A DNA stretch of 21,638 bases from a virus: positions 1 to 21,638 of IMG/VR virus record IMGVR_UViG_3300031839_000295; one strand, 5' to 3'. Made by a program: the position numbers and the translations under genes. Positions 16,362 through 21,638 of this stretch are shown here, piece after piece; the first letter of the stretch is position 1; every line of letters begins with the position of its first letter. Below the pieces are notes generated by a model that saw nothing but the letters and a program-made list of their open reading frames with translations, did no database searches and had not been told where the DNA came from.

Positions 16362-17800
16362 AATTTTTTATAATACTAGCAGCTTTACTTTGGTTGCTAT
16401 TATCCTGGTTTGCAAGTTCAGTTGGTTTAAAAGCTGAAGAAATAACAACAAATAATTTATTAACCAATAGTAATTTTGAAACGGGTAATGCTAATGGCTG
16501 GACAACAAGTGGAGATACCCAAGTAGTAAATGATTGCTGCGAGCTAAATGGTGTATCAAGTAATTATGATTTAGAGTTTGGCGATAGCGGATCTATATCG
16601 CAAGATGTTAATTTAACAACTAATACTATTACCCAAAATATGTTGGATAATGGTATTACTTTAAACCAAGTAACAGAGGTGCAAAACGGAGAATGTAATG
16701 TATCTGGTTGTTGGGGAGGCAGCGGAGCTGCGGATCAATTTACTATAAATCTTAATATTAAAGATAGCTCTGGTAGTGTTATTGCTACCATGACATCTAC
16801 TAGAACAAATGTAACGGGTATTAACGGAGCTAATTTTACTGATACTCTTATCTATACTGGTACTGGTTCAAACGTAGGTAACACTACTATTTCTGCTGTA
16901 GATGCAAATGCTCCAGCAACTCTTGGTGGGCCAAACATAGACAACATATTATTAACTATGACTTATAATAATGTTGTTTTACAAGTTGAGACTAAACAAG
17001 CATTACAAGCATTTGAAGAACAAGTTTTATTTGAAGAAGAAGAACAATTTTTTACTGAAGAATTTGTAGAAATATTTACTGAAAAAATAGAAACGATTGC
17101 AGCTTCTCCATTACCATCTGAAGAAAAAGCAGTAGAAATAACAGCTGCTGTATTAAAGTTTGAAGAAAAAACAGAAACTAAAGTAACTAAAGCAGAGATA
17201 CAAACAGCTTCTTTTTTACCACCACCAACTACAATGATGGAAGAAAAAGAAGAAAAAAAACCAGCTGAAATAGCAATGGCTATTATGGAAGAAACTAAAA
17301 ATGAAGAACCACCATCAGAGCCAGAACAAATAATAGAAACTAAAAAGGAGACTACAAATGTACGGGAAGAAGAAACCAACAAAAGTCAAGCCGAAGAAAC
17401 CAAAACAGAAACCGAAGAAAAGGTAGCTGCTAAACCAGAGACTAAAACTAAAAAAACTAATACTAAAGTTAGTAAATTAGAAGCGTCTATGGATAAGGTA
17501 GATGCAGTAGTTAAAGATGCTGCTAAAAACCTTGAAGTAAAAAGTATTATAAAGCTAGATGCTATGCAAAGTGATAGCTCTATTAACCTGGCTGTCTATA
17601 ACAACCAGGCGTTTTATAAAAGTAAAGATATATATCTAAATCAAATTATTATGTTTGATAACAGAGACATCTATAACAATGTAACCTTGGTTAATTACAT
17701 AAGTAATGATCCAATAAACATTAAAGAAAATATCTTACACAACATTAATAAAAGAAAAGAAGAACTATTAATAGAAATAGAGGTACTTAAAAATGGATAG
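16358..17800 (+). CDS. Large secreted multidomain protein, function unknown
   Basis: This 480-residue protein has a signal peptide (MKFFIILAALLWLLLSWFASSVGLKA, about 1-26). Residues about 30-205 look like a secreted beta-sandwich: NLLTNSNFETGNANGWTTSGD resembles the start of carbohydrate-binding or choice-of-anchor domains, with Cys near VVNDCCEL and GECNVSGCWGG. Residues about 210-390 are a highly charged Glu/Lys/Thr-rich, probably extended segment. Residues about 390-480 form a helical/beta C-terminal domain (DAVVKDAAKNLEVKSIIKLDAM, FYKSKDIYLNQIIMFDNRDIYNN, ending IEIEVLKNG). It is not a known tail protein and lies after the lysis genes. It may be a periplasmic or surface protein made during infection or lysogeny, or a virion decoration. 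Confidence 0.65.
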   Translation: MKFFIILAALLWLLLSWFASSVGLKAEEITTNNLLTNSNFETGNANGWTTSGDTQVVNDCCELNGVSSNYDLEFGDSGSISQDVNLTTNTITQNMLDNGITLNQVTEVQNGECNVSGCWGGSGAADQFTINLNIKDSSGSVIATMTSTRTNVTGINGANFTDTLIYTGTGSNVGNTTISAVDANAPATLGGPNIDNILLTMTYNNVVLQVETKQALQAFEEQVLFEEEEQFFTEEFVEIFTEKIETIAASPLPSEEKAVEITAAVLKFEEKTETKVTKAEIQTASFLPPPTTMMEEKEEKKPAEIAMAIMEETKNEEPPSEPEQIIETKKETTNVREEETNKSQAEETKTETEEKVAAKPETKTKKTNTKVSKLEASMDKVDAVVKDAAKNLEVKSIIKLDAMQSDSSINLAVYNNQAFYKSKDIYLNQIIMFDNRDIYNNVTLVNYISNDPINIKENILHNINKRKEELLIEIEVLKNG

Positions 17801-18101
17801 TATTAAAAAGAACTTAACTAACATAGTTGTCATAATTGGTTTAATTGGTTCCATTGGAGCTGGTTTTACAAAGTATGGAGAACTGACTACTAGATTATCT
17901 GAAATAGAAGGTAGATCTTCTACTGACTATTCTGCACAGATTGCAGTATTAGAGGAAAAAGTTGCAAAATTATCAGATGAAGTAGATGGATCAACTAATC
18001 ATGGTCATACTAAAATATTGATAAACGAGAGACAAATTGAACTATTAAAAGTTAAAATAGACGAAATTAAAGCGTCTGTTTCTAACCCGCTTGGCGGATA
18101 A
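17793..18101 (+). CDS. Membrane-anchored coiled-coil protein
   Basis: This 102-residue protein has an N-terminal membrane segment (about 8-27, LTNIVVIIGLIGSIGAGFTKY), then heptad-like helices (TRLSEIEG, AQIAVLEEKVAKLSDEV and INERQIELLKVKIDEIKASV) split by a Ser/Gly/His break. The layout fits an inner-membrane spanin or a lysis-cassette accessory, although the C-terminal domain is short. ATG at 17793 overlaps the previous stop by eight bases and AGAGGT lies upstream. The stop is two bases from the 3' end of the oppositely oriented tRNA. Confidence 0.65.
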   Translation: MDSIKKNLTNIVVIIGLIGSIGAGFTKYGELTTRLSEIEGRSSTDYSAQIAVLEEKVAKLSDEVDGSTNHGHTKILINERQIELLKVKIDEIKASVSNPLGG

Positions 18102-18103
18102 TC

Positions 18104-18180
18104 TGGTCTGGGTGGCTGGATTTGAACCAGCGATCCCTAGCTCCCAAAGCTAGTGCGTTACCAGGCTACGCTACACCCAG
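18104..18180 (-). tRNA. tRNA-Pro(UGG), with encoded CCA; possible attP core
   Basis: Read on the - strand, 77 bases form a complete cloverleaf: acceptor CTGGGTG (18180-18174) with CACCCAG, discriminator A, encoded CCA (18106-18104), D-arm GCG...CGC, anticodon stem CTAGC/GCTAG with loop TTTGGGA giving anticodon UGG and G37, and T stem GCTGG/CCAGC with loop TTCAAAT. It reads CCA, a very common proline codon in the phage genes here. It stands on the side of the regulator/integrase block away from the early genes and is antisense to read-through from the + strand block. It could be a phage tRNA, an attachment-site copy, or both; no host gene flanks it. Confidence 0.93.
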
Positions 18181-18346
18181 ACTTCTATTTTTTCGAGACT
18201 TGTATCAGAGAGTTATCGGGGAGTAAATGATGTATCAACGTGATAACAGCTAGGAAAAACAACCCTTATTTTATAACCTTTTTGGTAAATAAAATTTGTC
18301 TAATTGTGGTTGTAAGTGTTATATAACAACGATAATTAACAAAATG

Positions 18347-18380
18347 ATTGGTAGGTTCGAATATTACCAATACCTATTGG
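18347..18380. repeat. Interlocking inverted repeats of ATTGG/CCAAT
   Basis: ATTGGTA (18347-18353) and TACCAAT (18365-18371) form a 7-base inverted repeat around 11 bases. CCAATA (18367-18372), CC, TATTGG (18375-18380) forms a second that shares the middle element. Arms of this size around a short centre are typical of recombinase core sites or of repressor operators. The centre contains GGTTCGAAT, which resembles a tRNA T-loop, but no tRNA folds here. Confidence 0.45.
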
Positions 18381-18402
18381 CACACAACAATTCTAAACCA
18401 TC

Positions 18403-18425
18403 AGAGAGTAAACGAGAGAGTAAAC
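18403..18425 (+). repeat. Tandem 11-base direct repeats, 12-base period
   Basis: AGAGAGTAAAC at 18403-18413 and 18415-18425, offset 12 bases, about one helical turn. Related pair near the tRNA: AGAGAGTTAT (18207-18216) and GGGGAGTAAA (18218-18227). Iterated short sites in pairs are typical of integrase arm-type or regulator binding sites. Confidence 0.5.
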
Positions 18426-18473
18426 CAAAGATGTTTGCTATTTTTTTTGTATTTTTTGAGGGGAAAAAGTAAC

Positions 18474-18501
18474 GAGGGAGTTGCTAGCTCCCTCTAGTTT
18501 T
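18474..18501. terminator. Hairpin terminator between converging modules
   Basis: GAGGGAG (18474-18480), seven-base loop, CTCCCTC (18488-18494), then TAGTTTTTTT on the + strand. On the - strand the same stem is followed by GTTACTTTTT, a weaker T-tract, directly after the regulator stop at 18503. It probably stops + strand transcripts from the structural block and, less well, - strand transcripts from the integrase operon before the tRNA. Confidence 0.8.
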
Positions 18502-18502
18502 T

Positions 18503-18928
18503 TTATAAATTATATATTTTTATTGGTTCTTTATCTGCTACTGGATCTTTAAATGTATTCTCGCCAGCTAGCTCTCGGTTTAATTTAGGCATTAGAGGCG
18601 CATAGAGACGTTGTAGCCTACGTTCTTCAATAATGTTAGCTTCTATCTCACGAAACTTTTTAGCTACCATATCTTGCTTAAATAAAGGTATTTGTTGCAG
18701 CACCATTTCTGGATCTCCATTGTATAATAAATTTATATCCCAGCCTTCTTGTTTAGCTAAAACAAATAACTTATCAGAACCAATGCCATTCAAGGCTTTT
18801 TCATATTTCTGTATCTGCTGAAACGAAACCTTTACTGCTTTAGATATTTTTGTTTGAGTTTTACCGCTTATGGTTCTTAAAACGAACATCATTTTTGCTA
18901 TTCGTTCCTTCTCTTGTAGTGCTGGCAT
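18503..18928 (-). CDS. XRE-family transcriptional regulator (CI/Cro-like)
   Basis: This 141-residue protein has an XRE helix-turn-helix at about residues 13-67: MFVLRTISGKTQTKISKAVKVSFQQIQKYEKALNGIGSDKLFVLAK. The FQQIQKYEKALNGIG...L form is typical of alphaproteobacterial regulators. No C-terminal LexA-type protease domain is present, so it may be a short repressor, a Cro-like protein, or an excisionase-type controller. ATG at 18928 lies three bases past the integrase stop, and its ribosome-binding site AAGGA is inside the end of the integrase gene, so the two are co-expressed. Likely operators are the palindromes at 21101 or in the noncoding region at 18181-18473. Confidence 0.88.
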   Translation of the reverse strand: MPALQEKERIAKMMFVLRTISGKTQTKISKAVKVSFQQIQKYEKALNGIGSDKLFVLAKQEGWDINLLYNGDPEMVLQQIPLFKQDMVAKKFREIEANIIEERRLQRLYAPLMPKLNRELAGENTFKDPVADKEPIKIYNL

Positions 18929-18931
18929 CTA

Positions 18932-20137
18932 TCATCCTTGCGTTATTTGATTAATAGCAGCTTTTCTTTGTTTCTCATTCAAATTCAAATCTCTGATGTA
19001 GTTAGCTTGTCTAATATCTTTAGAGTTACCAAATCTATTATCCATTTGCTTATCAGTTAAAATTTTAAGTTCTTCCATTCTTGATATGCTCCATTTTCTA
19101 AAAGGAGACATCCCGTTTGGCCAATGGATCCCTAATCTTTTAGCAGAAACTTTAACTCTTTTTCTAGCTCCGTGGATAGGTACATTAAACACTCTTTTAA
19201 ATGTTCTTTTTTCCATTTTATTTATATCTGGATTATTAAAAGTTACGTTTCTATGTGTAATTGGAAACATCTGTGCCTTCATCCATATACCAAACAACTC
19301 CAAACATTGATCTGATACTTCTACAAATCTTCTTTGGGTCTTTACCTGGTAGGGTCTAAAGTTATTTTCTTCATTAATTGAGTGATCTAAAAACACACCA
19401 CCAGAATTAAAATCTACATTTTCATAACAGATCCCAAGAAGCTCACTTAATCTAGCTCCAGTTTCAGCAGCACATTTGTATAAAGTTTTAAGTTGTATAT
19501 CTGGTTCCTTATTTACAACAGCTAACAGCTCTGGAGTTGTAGGCATCCACTTGATTTGAGTATTGTAATCTTTAAAATATTTTGGCCCGAATTTAAAATT
19601 AGCAATGGTGTAATCAATCTTCCATTGTCTGCTGGCACAAAAATTTACAAATTTTTTAAATTCTAATACCGCAGCTCTAATAGTTACTCTACCAATGGTT
19701 TCAGTTTTTTTCTTATAGAAACCGAACCCATTTTTTTTAACCCATTGTAGAGCTTTGCTATTTTTAATACCAAGTAAAGTTACTTCTCTAAAATCTGATA
19801 GTAAGTAGTCTGCTAGATATTGTTTATTGATATGGGGTCTAACATGATTGTTAATGTATGCTACTTGCATATCTTTATATTTAGATGTCGTGTCTGGATC
19901 GCTATTAATAACTTTAAAGTATTCATCAAAAGCAAAATTAAATTCTATTTTTTGATCGATGACATCTATTTTATCTGAATTTTCTAGTTTAGATCTTAAC
20001 GCTTCAGCTTTTCTTTTTTCATTCAAACCAAAAGTTTCTTTGTTTTGCTTTTTAGTTTTGCCGTTTACCTGGTAAACAACTTGAACGCATAGTTTTTTAC
20101 CGCCAGCTCTATCAACAGTAACAACTTGAACTTTCAT
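18932..20137 (-). CDS. Phage integrase, tyrosine recombinase
   Basis: This 401-residue protein has an N-terminal arm-binding-like part (1-60), a core-binding helical domain (about 65-170) and a catalytic domain (about 195-395). Catalytic residues seen: R229 (ETGARLSELLG), K266 in the beta hairpin (YQVKTQRR), R347 (SPFRKWS), and nucleophile Y380 (RQANYIRD). Spacings agree with the family (33 residues from R347 to Y380). The histidine of HxxR is S344 and the His/Trp of the LGH motif is N371 in FGN. It should integrate the phage into the host chromosome, plausibly at a tRNA gene. GGAGG lies ten bases before ATG at 20137. It heads a pair with the XRE gene at the end of a co-directional run. Confidence 0.92.
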   Translation of the reverse strand: MKVQVVTVDRAGGKKLCVQVVYQVNGKTKKQNKETFGLNEKRKAEALRSKLENSDKIDVIDQKIEFNFAFDEYFKVINSDPDTTSKYKDMQVAYINNHVRPHINKQYLADYLLSDFREVTLLGIKNSKALQWVKKNGFGFYKKKTETIGRVTIRAAVLEFKKFVNFCASRQWKIDYTIANFKFGPKYFKDYNTQIKWMPTTPELLAVVNKEPDIQLKTLYKCAAETGARLSELLGICYENVDFNSGGVFLDHSINEENNFRPYQVKTQRRFVEVSDQCLELFGIWMKAQMFPITHRNVTFNNPDINKMEKRTFKRVFNVPIHGARKRVKVSAKRLGIHWPNGMSPFRKWSISRMEELKILTDKQMDNRFGNSKDIRQANYIRDLNLNEKQRKAAINQITQG

Positions 20138-20140
20138 ATA

Positions 20141-20527
20141 TTAAGCACCTCCATTATTTAATTTAGGAACAACATTTGTAAATTGGATTGTAGGTATTTG
20201 TGGATTATATTTTTTTAATAATTCCTTTTTTTCCCACATACTTTCCAACACATTATTTAATTGGTCGAAGTAAATACCACTTTTAGTATTTAACAATTTA
20301 CCATTTTTATTTTTAATAGTTATGTCGTAAAGATCTAAACCATTAAGAGTAATTCTAACAGTTCCATATTTTACAGCAGAAGTATTACTGATTGTAAATT
20401 GCAATCCAAATAAACCATCTTTATCTTCATACGCAGCATAATTTCTAGCAGCAGCACACATTAAAACAGTAGGGTGGATTTGTAATTTAATTGTTTTAGC
20501 AATATTTAAAACATCTTCATTTGTCAT
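20141..20527 (-). CDS. Small phage protein of the VRITL...D.YD type, function unknown
   Basis: This 128-residue soluble protein has the order: helical start (NEDVLNIAKTIKLQI), MCAAARNYAAYEDKDGLFGLQFTI, VRITLNGLDLYDITI, then GIYFDQLNNVLESMWEKKELL. I recognise this outline from short hypothetical proteins of phages and mobile elements (usual form: FIAMTGAKNF...L.F.I...V.ITL...D.Y...F...GVYADQL...FE). The role is unknown. ATG at 20527 is preceded by GGAGG seven bases upstream, which lies within the last codons of the previous gene. The end of this gene likewise carries the ribosome-binding site for the integrase. Confidence 0.65.
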   Translation of the reverse strand: MTNEDVLNIAKTIKLQIHPTVLMCAAARNYAAYEDKDGLFGLQFTISNTSAVKYGTVRITLNGLDLYDITIKNKNGKLLNTKSGIYFDQLNNVLESMWEKKELLKKYNPQIPTIQFTNVVPKLNNGGA

Positions 20528-20853
20528 TAAGCAGCCTCCTGGGTTGGTTGATAAACTAATTGAGAATTGAAAACTTCTCCAACAAAATGATGTTGCTTTA
20601 ATTTTTTTAAATTCTTAAACCAAGCAACCATAACAGACAAATCATTATTCATTTTGTAAGTTGTAGTTTTTAATTTTAAGTGGATCTTACCAACAAAGTT
20701 ATAGTTATGAGATCCAGTAAAAAATTTACCAACAAAAGAATTTAACCATTTACCCTTGTCGGTATTGTTAGAGATCTTTGGTACTTTGTACTCGCAATCT
20801 TTTTTGTGATTGCTGTAACCAGTATTAAGATTTTTTTGAAATGTAACTATCAA
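20527..20853 (-). CDS. Hypothetical 108-residue protein, TTG start
   Basis: A basic, aromatic-rich protein (KWLNSFVGKFFTGSHNYNFVGKIHLKLKTTTYKM, then VMVAWFKNLKKLKQHHFVGEV). No membrane segment or known domain. No ATG is near the start; TTG at 20853 has a full AAGGAGG four bases upstream and overlaps the preceding stop as TTGA, so I accept it. It ends TQEAA, where GAGGCTGCT encodes EAA and supplies the ribosome-binding site for the next gene. Likely a small early regulator or host-takeover protein, but this is a guess from position only. Confidence 0.65.
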   Translation of the reverse strand: MIVTFQKNLNTGYSNHKKDCEYKVPKISNNTDKGKWLNSFVGKFFTGSHNYNFVGKIHLKLKTTTYKMNNDLSVMVAWFKNLKKLKQHHFVGEVFNSQLVYQPTQEAA

Positions 20854-21002
20854 GCAGCCTCCTTTTTTGGTTTATCCCACACAAGCAAAGTCTTACCAAT
20901 AACTTTGGATGACTTGTTTTTTTGTGGAAGGATTTTTTTTGTAAAATATTTTTCTAATGCAGAGTAGGTAGTGAACTTTTTTTTGTGAAAGTTTTTAACC
21001 AT
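20850..21002 (-). CDS. Hypothetical 50-residue basic protein, first gene of the integrase run
   Basis: Product MVKNFHKKKFTTYSALEKYF...KVIGKTLLVWDKPKKEAA, strongly basic. I chose ATG at 21002; an in-frame TTG at 21053 would add 17 residues, but that stretch holds a promoter-like sequence and neither start has a clear ribosome-binding site. If the promoter is used, the mRNA would be nearly leaderless. The C-terminal KEAA is encoded by GGAGGCTGCTT, which doubles as the ribosome-binding site for the next gene. Confidence 0.5.
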   Translation of the reverse strand: MVKNFHKKKFTTYSALEKYFTKKILPQKNKSSKVIGKTLLVWDKPKKEAA

Positions 21003-21008
21003 ACAATA

Positions 21009-21037
21009 TATATAATTACCTATCTGGCAATAGTCAA
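21009..21037 (-). promoter_or_regulatory. Sigma70-type promoter candidate for the integrase run
   Basis: On the - strand, TTGACT (21037-21032), a 17-base spacer, then TATATA (21014-21009). The -35 box matches 5 of 6 and the -10 box 4 of 6 of the consensus, at ideal spacing, just before the first gene of the integrase/regulator run. The start of transcription would fall close to the ATG at 21002. AT-rich sequence raises the chance of a false match. Confidence 0.5.
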
Positions 21038-21100
21038 GATATAGATTTGCCAATATGGTAAGTTTATTTAGGCGTAGAAAGGGTATCCGAATTTAATCAG

Positions 21101-21117
21101 TTTAGAAGTATTCTAAA
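21101..21117. promoter_or_regulatory. Operator-like perfect inverted repeat
   Basis: TTTAGAA, GTA, TTCTAAA: 7-base arms around a 3-base centre, in the only noncoding gap of the - strand block (21054-21126), upstream of the promoter candidate. Size and form fit a dimeric XRE repressor site. Confidence 0.45.
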
Positions 21118-21126
21118 GTAAAATAT

Positions 21127-21333
21127 CTAGGCTTCTATTTTACTTAATTGGTCTTGCAGACTTATAACAGCAATCAATTTTGAATGAGCTGTCTTGCTTA
21201 TAGCCGCAATCCCTGGAGGATACATTCCCCCGTTTTTAACTTTAAGTCTCGTGATCTTTGCGTTCAGAGACTTTCGTTCTTTCTCGATCTGACTTATCTG
21301 TTGTGTCAGATGTTGGTAATGGTTTATCGCCAT
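21127..21333 (-). CDS. Small coiled-coil protein, function unknown
   Basis: This 68-residue protein has an N-terminal helix (YQHLTQQISQIEKERKSLNAKITRLKVK), a turn with GGMYPPGI, and a second helix (KTAHSKLIAVISLQDQLSKIEA), so a helical hairpin is likely. ATG at 21333 has AGAGGT six bases upstream. The first 92 bases overlap, in another frame, the end of the preceding gene. No family recognised. Confidence 0.55.
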   Translation of the reverse strand: MAINHYQHLTQQISQIEKERKSLNAKITRLKVKNGGMYPPGIAAISKTAHSKLIAVISLQDQLSKIEA

Positions 21334-21505
21334 CGTTTACCTCTTTTATTCTAGCGAACTCGAAGCTAACAGTTTTACCATCAACTTCATATTTAGCTGC
21401 ATCGCTAGGTATAGTTTGTTTTGCAGCATCAGAAACAGAATTAAAAACTTCACTTGCTGTAAAGTTTGCGCTTCCGTTCCAGAATTTTTCAATCTTCTTG
21501 TTCAT
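21242..21505 (-). CDS. Hypothetical 87-residue protein with charged overprinted tail
   Basis: Residues 1-56 look folded (KIEKFWNGSANFTASEVFNSVSDAAKQTI, then a beta-like KYEVDGKTVSFEFARI). The last 30 residues are charged and low-complexity and overlap the start of the next gene in a different frame. ATG at 21505 lies inside the end of the upstream gene (17-base overlap). The ribosome-binding site is weak (GAG). No family recognised. Confidence 0.5.
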   Translation of the reverse strand: MNKKIEKFWNGSANFTASEVFNSVSDAAKQTIPSDAAKYEVDGKTVSFEFARIKEVNDGDKPLPTSDTTDKSDRERTKVSERKDHET

Positions 21506-21638
21506 TTGGGTAATCTCGTTCTAAAATTATTTTGCAGTAATGAATTATTTTTTTAATATCTTCAGATTTATTTTTATTTTGATGTCTGCACGCTAATTTT
21601 ACTATATTTCCTTCAGCAAACAAGAGTTTATTTTCACA
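21489..21638 (-). CDS. C-terminal end of a DUF3310-like protein (start outside window)
   Basis: Open from the right edge, 49 codons then TGA. The visible end contains AEGNIVKLACRH-NKNKSEDIKKIIHYCKIILERDYP, matching the DUF3310 pattern G-(V/I)-(I/V)-K-(Y/L)-xxRHxxKx..EDxxKAxxYxxxLIE. Members of this family are common in phage early regions; T7 gp1.7, a nucleotide kinase, is placed in it. Function here is inferred only. It shows that the - strand gene run goes on past the window. Confidence 0.6.
   Translation of the reverse strand, partial: CENKLLFAEGNIVKLACRHQNKNKSEDIKKIIHYCKIILERDYPNEQED

Larger units (their letters stand above)
18181..18473. other. Noncoding repeat-rich region, candidate attP arm/control region
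   Basis: About 290 bases with no convincing gene. Besides the direct and inverted repeats listed separately, it contains a perfect 12-base palindrome TGTTATATAACA (18317-18328) and GTTATC (18212-18217) facing GATAAC (18241-18246). The decamer ATCAGAGAGT occurs at 18204 and again at 18400. Such clustering beside an integrase and a tRNA is what an attP region with arm sites or a lysogeny control region looks like. I could not assign a clear sigma70 promoter; the tRNA promoter, if any, must lie here. Confidence 0.5.

Noticed and set aside
18104-18180. Prophage-host boundary at the tRNA
   Set aside because: Phage-type genes lie on both sides, so no chromosomal flank is visible; a junction cannot be claimed.
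18350-18375. Second, partial tRNA suggested by GGTTCGAAT
   Set aside because: The would-be T stem has only three good pairs and no acceptor or anticodon arm follows; treated as part of an inverted repeat.
1-21638. CRISPR array or insertion sequence
   Set aside because: No regularly spaced 25-40-base repeats and no transposase or terminal inverted repeats seen; the repeats found are protein-domain repeats or short operator-like sites.

Overview
The window looks like part of an AT-rich, T7-like (podovirus-type) temperate marine phage genome. Tail, ejection-protein and fibre genes are ordered as in T7. Many small proteins resemble ones I associate with marine cyanophages and pelagiphages, and the XRE regulator has an alphaproteobacterial flavour. 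A SAR11-type or similar marine alphaproteobacterial host is my inference; no host gene is visible.

Layout. (1) 2-12935, + strand, virion genes: the C-terminal part of a tail-nozzle (T7 gp12-like) protein with a roughly 180-residue domain insertion; a GNAT-fold gp13-like protein; gp14-, gp15- and gp16-like ejection proteins, the gp16-like one ending in a RelA/SpoT-type nucleotidyltransferase domain; a second large ejection protein; a small terminator-like hairpin; a 1041-residue tail fibre with three tandem repeats, a short collagen-like stretch and a glycine-rich end; and a small Trp-rich marine-phage protein. (2) 12955-15492, + strand: a 2OG-Fe(II) oxygenase, small membrane proteins, a PD-(D/E)XK nuclease-like protein, a T4-type lysozyme, a GTA-type holin candidate and small basic proteins. 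(3) 15489-18101, + strand: a run of translationally coupled exported or membrane proteins, including a 480-residue secreted multidomain protein of unknown role. (4) 18104-18502: an intact tRNA-Pro(UGG) on the - strand, about 290 bp of repeat-rich noncoding DNA (attP/control-region candidate), and a hairpin terminator between converging modules. (5) 18503-21638, - strand: XRE regulator, tyrosine integrase, three small proteins with very strong Shine-Dalgarno sequences, a promoter/operator-like gap, two overlapping small genes and the end of a DUF3310-like protein. More early genes probably lie beyond the right edge.

How it fits together: the + strand block builds the particle and lyses the cell. 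The - strand block holds lysogeny functions and small early genes. The two converge on a tRNA/attP candidate. Most genes overlap by 1-8 bases (ATGA, TAATG, TTGA), so translation is probably coupled throughout. The most unusual features are the RelA/SpoT-like domain on a protein expected to be injected, the nozzle insertion, the complete tRNA inside the phage, the integrase with both catalytic histidine positions replaced, and the exported-protein cluster after the lysis genes.
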